DNA of 64,000 nt from Caldilineaceae bacterium (GTDB taxonomy: Bacteria; Chloroflexota; Anaerolineae; Caldilineales; Caldilineaceae), in NCBI GenBank assembly GCA_019637685.1, contig JAHBVF010000013.1:1-64000 (forward strand), in the 5' to 3' direction. Positions 60,195-64,000 of the stretch are shown here, piece by piece. The notes below the pieces were generated by a model. That model worked only from the letters and a program-made list of their open reading frames with translations. It was not told the origin of the DNA and searched no databases. Within the stretch, counting starts at the first letter, position 1, and each line of letters begins with the position of its first letter. The position numbers and the translations under genes were made by a program.

Positions 60195-60245
60195 TTCGTC
60201 AGTTCGGTTTTCATTTCACATTCCCTTCGGAAAGGAGGCGATTTT

Positions 60246-60329
60246 ATGGCAGTCCAAGTGCAATTGTTTGCTCAAGCGCGGCAGCTTGCTGCCAGTGGAA
60301 TACGCCTATTGTCCGAACAGCGGTATTGA
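60246..60329 (+). CDS. 27-residue small ORF with strong ribosome site
   Basis: Encodes MAVQVQLFAQARQLAASGIR then LLSEQRY, predicted as one amphipathic helix. The sequence GGAAAGGAGGCGATTTT before the ATG is the best Shine-Dalgarno match in the neighbourhood, and a promoter-like pair (60166-60194) precedes it. It could be a true small protein, or a leader peptide whose translation affects the downstream RIO kinase. I know no homologue. Confidence 0.45.
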   Translation: MAVQVQLFAQARQLAASGIRLLSEQRY

Positions 60330-60578
60330 TCCGCTGATCTTGCCCCGCTCTTCAGGTCGCAGGCGTCTTCCGCACTGTGGCCTTTTTGATTGGCCCCAGC
60401 CCGTCCCATCGTACTACCATCACCGAGTCCAGTGACAACCTTTTGAACCACAACCAACACGAAGAAATACACAGGTTTGCCGAAAACCATCCGTATCTAT
60501 CCGCGTTTATCAGTGTTCATCAGTGGCTAAAATGCCAGTCGCCGGACCCAACTAATCGAACCAAACGAGGACAAAACG
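60330..60578. other. leader region of RIO kinase gene, repeat-like
   Basis: About 250 bases with TATCCGCGTTTATCAGTGTT and CATCAGTGGCTAAA, the same repeat type as near 51607. No gene is supportable. Confidence 0.45.
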
Positions 60579-61676
60579 TTGAGTACCTACAACGGATATG
60601 ACAGTGGCCAGTGGGATGAGAACGAAGCGCTCCTGGCCTATTACAGCGAAAAATTCAGCCTGCCCCGCCAGCGCATCCGCACCAAACCGCCCAAGCCGTC
60701 GAATGAGCAGGAAAAACTCGAGCGGGAAAAGGAGTTGGTAGATGCAGTCACCGCGGACCGGGGCATTGCCCTGGGCCTGGAGATCACCTACACGCCCGCC
60801 CGCTTTGAAGCCGAGTGGCTGTACGACTCCCTGCGCAACTTCTTCCACCTGGACCTGATCACCGATGTGATGGCCCAGGTGAAGGGAGGCAAAGAGGCCA
60901 GCGTCTACCGCTGCCAGCCCCACCCGACGGTAGACGCCGAGTGGTTGGCCGCCAAAGTCTACCGTCCCCGCCAGTTCCGCAATCTGCGCAACGACGCGAT
61001 GTATCGGGAAGGACGGCAAATTCTGACCGACGAAGACGGCAAGCCCGCCGACCCCAAAGACGACCGCATCATCCGCGCCATCGGCAAGAAATCAGCCTTT
61101 GGCGTGCAGGTGCAGCACACCTCCTGGCTGATGTACGAGTACACAACCCTGCAAAAGCTCTATGCCGCGGGCGCGGCTGTGCCCCAGCCTGTGGCCGTGG
61201 ATCAGAACGCGATTCTGATGGGGTATGTGGGGGATGGCAGCCGGGCCGCGCCGACCCTGCACGAGGCAGTGTTGGAACCGGCAGAGGCCGAGCCGCTCTT
61301 TCAGGAGACCCTGCGCAATATCGAAGTCATGCTGAACCAGGGCTATGTACACGGCGACCTGTCGGCCTACAACATTCTCTATTGGGAGGGAAAGATCACA
61401 CTCATCGACTTCCCCCAGGTGACGGACGCCCAGGCCAACCGCAACGCGCGCAAAATCCTGAGCCGGGACGTGCAGCGGGTCTGTGAATACTTCGGGCAGT
61501 ACGGCGTGGAATGCAACGCCAACGCCATCACCGAAAAGCTGTGGGCGCGCTATGCAGCACCGGACCCGATGGACTATCTGGCCGATATGTCGAAGGTAGA
61601 AGCGGCACGGGACGAGGCCGAGCGGTTGAAAACGGAGCGAGTGGAGAGATTGAAGGCGGAACGAGAGGAGAGGTGA
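60579..61676 (+). CDS. RIO1-type atypical serine protein kinase
   Basis: 365 residues, TTG start with GAGGA eight bases upstream. N-terminal helical region (about 1-85), then the kinase core: P-loop-like VKGGKEASVYRCQPH, the ATP-binding Lys in LAAKVYRPRQFRN, the hinge WLMYEYTTLQKLY, the catalytic Asp in GYVHGDLSAYNILYWEGK (about 266), and the metal Asp in TLIDFPQVTDAQAN. This is the RIO1/RIO3 pattern; in archaea and eukaryotes RIO kinases act in ribosome maturation, while the bacterial role is not settled. The charged tail ends in repeated E-R-L-K blocks. A bidirectional terminator follows. Confidence 0.9.
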   Translation: MSTYNGYDSGQWDENEALLAYYSEKFSLPRQRIRTKPPKPSNEQEKLEREKELVDAVTADRGIALGLEITYTPARFEAEWLYDSLRNFFHLDLITDVMAQVKGGKEASVYRCQPHPTVDAEWLAAKVYRPRQFRNLRNDAMYREGRQILTDEDGKPADPKDDRIIRAIGKKSAFGVQVQHTSWLMYEYTTLQKLYAAGAAVPQPVAVDQNAILMGYVGDGSRAAPTLHEAVLEPAEAEPLFQETLRNIEVMLNQGYVHGDLSAYNILYWEGKITLIDFPQVTDAQANRNARKILSRDVQRVCEYFGQYGVECNANAITEKLWARYAAPDPMDYLADMSKVEAARDEAERLKTERVERLKAEREER

Positions 61677-61682
61677 GGAATC

Positions 61683-61746
61683 AGTGCTGCGTGCTCCGTC
61701 AGTAGTGCCGAATTGTCACTACTGACGGAGTACGCAGCACGCAGCA
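61683..61746. repeat. inverted repeat between convergent genes
   Basis: AGTGCTGCGTGCTCCGTCAG and CTGACGGAGTACGCAGCACG then CAGCACT pair around TAGTGCCGAATTGTCACTA. It joins the ends of the RIO kinase and DinB transcripts. Confidence 0.6.
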
Positions 61747-61754
61747 CTGGTCTC

Positions 61755-61793
61755 AAAACGGCCGACGCAAGCACACAACGCGTCGGCCGTTTT
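61755..61793. terminator. bidirectional terminator
   Basis: The arms AAAACGGCCGACGC (61755-61768) and GCGTCGGCCGTTTT (61780-61793) are perfect complements over 14 bases with an 11-base loop. A T-run exits on both strands, so it can end the RIO kinase transcript (plus) and the DinB transcript (minus). Confidence 0.85.
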
Positions 61794-62293
61794 TATGCCA
61801 GCGCCCACAACTGCCGCGTCAACTGGGCATGGCCGTTGTGCTGGCTGAAATGCTCGATGGCGTGCTGGATGTCGTAGCGCACAGTAATGGGCCGCTGGCT
61901 GACGGGATGAAATTTCCCATTCTCCAGATCAGCCGGGGATAGGCTGTCCAAAAAGCTGTGTACCCATTCCTGGCTGCGTTTGGCGCGGGCCAGCAAATAG
62001 GCCGGGTCCAGATTGGCCGGGCCAAACTCCTCATCGCCCTCGTCCCCATTCACCTGCACCCATTCAACCCGGCCCATCTGCCATTCAGCCCGGCGCAACA
62101 GATAGACAGTGGACGAGATTGCGTGCGCGATCAGCCAGCCCAGCGAGCCGGACGGTCCCTTCCACGGGCTTTCTTCAAAGGGCTTCCACGTGAGTGCAGC
62201 CCCAGGCAGATCGGCCAGAAGTTCCTCAACTTCCTGATATTTCGTATCAAACAGTCGTCGATAGACGGCGATTTCAGATGTATCAACTGCCAT
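61793..62293 (-). CDS. DinB family protein
   Basis: 166 residues, four-helix DinB/YfiT-like fold: YRRLFDTKYQEVEELLADLP, SLGWLIAHAISSTVYLLRRA with a metal-type His, and a final AIEHFSQHNGHAQLTRQLWA with His residues spaced to bind a metal. DinB-type proteins are often thiol-dependent metalloenzymes or detoxification enzymes; many are DNA-damage inducible. The function is not known here. It is the only minus-strand gene right of 41 kb, and its stop overlaps the terminator arm. Confidence 0.82.
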   Translation of the reverse strand: MAVDTSEIAVYRRLFDTKYQEVEELLADLPGAALTWKPFEESPWKGPSGSLGWLIAHAISSTVYLLRRAEWQMGRVEWVQVNGDEGDEEFGPANLDPAYLLARAKRSQEWVHSFLDSLSPADLENGKFHPVSQRPITVRYDIQHAIEHFSQHNGHAQLTRQLWALA

Positions 62294-62453
62294 TGGACGC
62301 TCCCTTGGGGTGGTAGATGTGGGGCAACGGATAAAGGGCGATTAACCCATTATAGGCCGTTCCCACCCTCTCTGCCTAACGGGAATCGGCCCGACCGGTG
62401 TACAATGGGATATATTCTCATCCATTCCATTGCCCAGAACACTGCTCAGCCTT

Positions 62454-64000
62454 ATGACCCTCCCCACAATTCTCACAATTCTTGTCGTTCTGTTCATCGC
62501 CGTCGCCCTCTTTGGCGGCATTTTCCTATACGTCTACTGGTGGTTGATCCAGCGCGCACTGCCCGACCTCAGCGGCAAGCTGCCACTGGAAGGCTTGTCA
62601 GCGCCCGTGGAAATCCTACGGGACGAACGGGGTGTTCCTTCTATCTACGCGCAGAACCGGGCCGATCTGTTTCGGGCACAGGGTTTTGTCCACGCCCAGG
62701 ACAGGCTGTGGCAGATGGAGCAGAACCGGCGCATTGCCAGCGGGCGTCTCTCCGAACTGTTCGGTGTGGCCGCGCTGGATGTGGACCGATTCAGTCGGAT
62801 TGTGGGTTTCTGGCGGGCAGCCCAGGCGGAACTGGTGACGCTGGAACCGGAAGCGCTGGCTGTGCTGGAGCAGTACGTGGGCGGCATCAACGCCTACATT
62901 GCCAGCCGTCCGGGACGCCTGGCCCCGGAGTTCAACCTCCTGCGCCGCCAGCCAGAGCCGTGGACCCCCCTGGACGTGCTGGCTTTTTCCAAAGTGATGG
63001 GCTGGAGTCTGAGCGTCAATTGGGAGAGCGAGCTGGTGCGCCTGCAACTGGCAAACCAGCTCGACCCTCTGCTGGCCGCGGAATTGGAACCGGACTACCC
63101 ACCCCGGAATCCCGCCATCACCGAAGCCCTGGGCGAGAAAAGTATGCGGCTGGTCAGCACCGCCGGGCTGCTCCTGAGCCAATACGAACAGTTGCAGGAA
63201 TGGCTGGGGCCGTCCGGCTCCAATCAGGGCAGCAACAATTGGGTGGTCGGCCCCAAAGCCAGCAGCAGCGGGCGGGCCATCCTGTGCAACGATCCCCACC
63301 TGGCCCTGACAATGCCCAGCGTCTGGTATGAAAATCACTTGCACTGCAATGAAAATGCAGACGGCGGGCCGCAGACGACAGACGGCCATTCGCAACTCAC
63401 AGATCGCAACTTCCACGTCAGCGGTGTCACCTTTGCCGGCACGCCCGGTGTGACAATCGGCCACAACGAACGCATCGCCTGGGGTGTCACCAACGCGTTC
63501 CCCGATGTGCAGGACCTCTACATCGAGCGCCCCCACCCGGAAAAGGCCAACCACTTCGCGTTTGGGGATGGCTGGGAAGAAGCGCAGGTTATCGAAGAGA
63601 CGATTTCCGTGCGCCGCCAAAACCGACCCCACATCGAACGGGTCGTCGTCACCCGTCACGGGCCGCTCATCAACCGGCTGGTGGCGGCCAAAGGGGCGAC
63701 CGTTCCTCTGGCCTTGCGCTGGCAGGGCCACGAACCGGGCCGTATGCTCCACGCCATTTTGGGCATCAATACCGCGCAGAACTGGGAAGAGTTCGACGCA
63801 GCCCTGGCTGATTGGAGTGTGCCCGCGCAGAATTTTGTCTACGCGGATGTGGACGGCAACATCGGCTACCGGCTGGCCGGGGATATTCCCATCCGCAAGG
63901 CCGGGCTGGGACTGGTCCCCGCGCCGGGCTGGACGGATGAGTACGAATGGGGGGGGCTGATCCCCCACGCCGAACTGCCGACGGTCTACAACCCGCCCAG
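62454..64000 (+). CDS. penicillin acylase family protein (partial, runs off the window)
   Basis: At least 515 residues, incomplete at the 3' end. The N-terminal hydrophobic segment (TILTILVVLFIAVALFGGIF) is an anchor or signal. The A-chain block has APVEILRDERGVPSIYAQNR and AQGFVHAQDRLWQMEQNRRI; the autocatalytic junction with the nucleophile Ser is GSNQGSNNWVVGPKASSSG (about 262). Then PHLALTMPSVWYENH, GVTFAGTPGVTIGHNERIAW and GVTNAFPDVQDLYIERP. Members hydrolyse acyl-amides such as penicillins or acyl-homoserine lactones. Between NHLHC and FHVSGVTFAG about 20 extra residues (NENADGGPQTTDGHSQLTDR) are encoded by short repeats. Confidence 0.93.
   Translation, partial: MTLPTILTILVVLFIAVALFGGIFLYVYWWLIQRALPDLSGKLPLEGLSAPVEILRDERGVPSIYAQNRADLFRAQGFVHAQDRLWQMEQNRRIASGRLSELFGVAALDVDRFSRIVGFWRAAQAELVTLEPEALAVLEQYVGGINAYIASRPGRLAPEFNLLRRQPEPWTPLDVLAFSKVMGWSLSVNWESELVRLQLANQLDPLLAAELEPDYPPRNPAITEALGEKSMRLVSTAGLLLSQYEQLQEWLGPSGSNQGSNNWVVGPKASSSGRAILCNDPHLALTMPSVWYENHLHCNENADGGPQTTDGHSQLTDRNFHVSGVTFAGTPGVTIGHNERIAWGVTNAFPDVQDLYIERPHPEKANHFAFGDGWEEAQVIEETISVRRQNRPHIERVVVTRHGPLINRLVAAKGATVPLALRWQGHEPGRMLHAILGINTAQNWEEFDAALADWSVPAQNFVYADVDGNIGYRLAGDIPIRKAGLGLVPAPGWTDEYEWGGLIPHAELPTVYNPP
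63357..63412. repeat. short tandem repeats inside the acylase gene
   Basis: GCAGACGGCGGGCCGCAGAC, GACAGACGG, then ATTCGCAACTCACAGATCGC; iterated CAGACG and TCGCAACT units in frame within the acylase. Confidence 0.6.

Noticed and set aside
62616..63968. Minus-strand open frame of 450 codons
   Set aside because: It is antisense to the penicillin acylase, whose motifs are unmistakable on the plus strand.

Overview
The window is GC-rich bacterial DNA, densely coding, with Shine-Dalgarno sites before most genes. There are no rRNA genes, tRNA genes, CRISPR arrays or phage modules that I can recognise. The gene mix suggests a free-living soil or water bacterium, most likely Chloroflexota (Anaerolineae or Caldilineae-like). 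Pointers are a multi-TM sensor with a GAF-like tail, HisKA_2 signalling, a tungsten-type aldehyde ferredoxin oxidoreductase, GxxExxY and four-helix-bundle proteins, RIO kinase, RtcB, and many short palindromic intergenic repeats. The lineage is an inference; no marker gene in the window settles it.

Layout. From 1 to about 40.2 kb every recognisable gene is on the minus strand; from 40.9 kb to the end every one is on the plus strand except a DinB gene near 62 kb. The divergence point (40.2-40.9 kb) is a repeat-rich, gene-free stretch. Region 1-15 kb: sugar isomerase-like, VOC and AlkD-like proteins, a membrane sensor, a PIN toxin-antitoxin pair, an unknown two-gene unit with duplicated fragments, baeRF, NTF2-like, MFS transporter and aconitase. 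Region 15-22 kb: a complete urease locus in the order ureA-B-C-E-F-G-D behind a DMT transporter, visibly less GC-rich than its neighbours. Here ureC carries a frameshift and a MITE-like element plus a second repeat separate ureF from ureG. Region 22-34 kb: catalase, a decayed SET-domain gene, hydrolase, HpcH/HpaI aldolase, phosphofructokinase, YaeQ, histidine phosphatase, a secreted protein, a Ca/Na antiporter and MiaB. Region 34-40 kb: an orphan eCIS-core (DUF4157) protein with an unknown C-terminal domain, an FAD oxidoreductase and aldehyde:ferredoxin oxidoreductase.

Region 41-64 kb: PatB/MalY-type lyase, MenH-like hydrolase, a PAS/HisKA_2 kinase, acetyl xylan esterase, a SpeE-like/FkbM methyltransferase pair, GNAT, MetE-like, Gfo/Idh/MocA, GxxExxY, enolase-superfamily and B12-binding radical SAM proteins. 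These are followed by a small unknown protein coupled to a Dam methylase, a mini-membrane protein coupled to a D-amino-acid oxidase-like enzyme, RtcB, a four-helix protein, an alpha/alpha-barrel-like protein, a 27-codon ORF with its own promoter and ribosome site, RIO kinase, DinB, and a penicillin acylase that runs off the end.

Functional links: urease maturation (UreD/E/F/G) serves UreABC. Aconitase and phosphofructokinase are central metabolism. Catalase and AlkD-like provide stress and repair. The esterase, aldolase, Gfo/Idh and enolase-superfamily genes fit carbohydrate and acid catabolism. The most unusual material is the orphan eCIS effector candidate, the Dam gene pair, the broken urease alpha gene, three MITE-like families, and short tandem repeats that have entered at least two reading frames.
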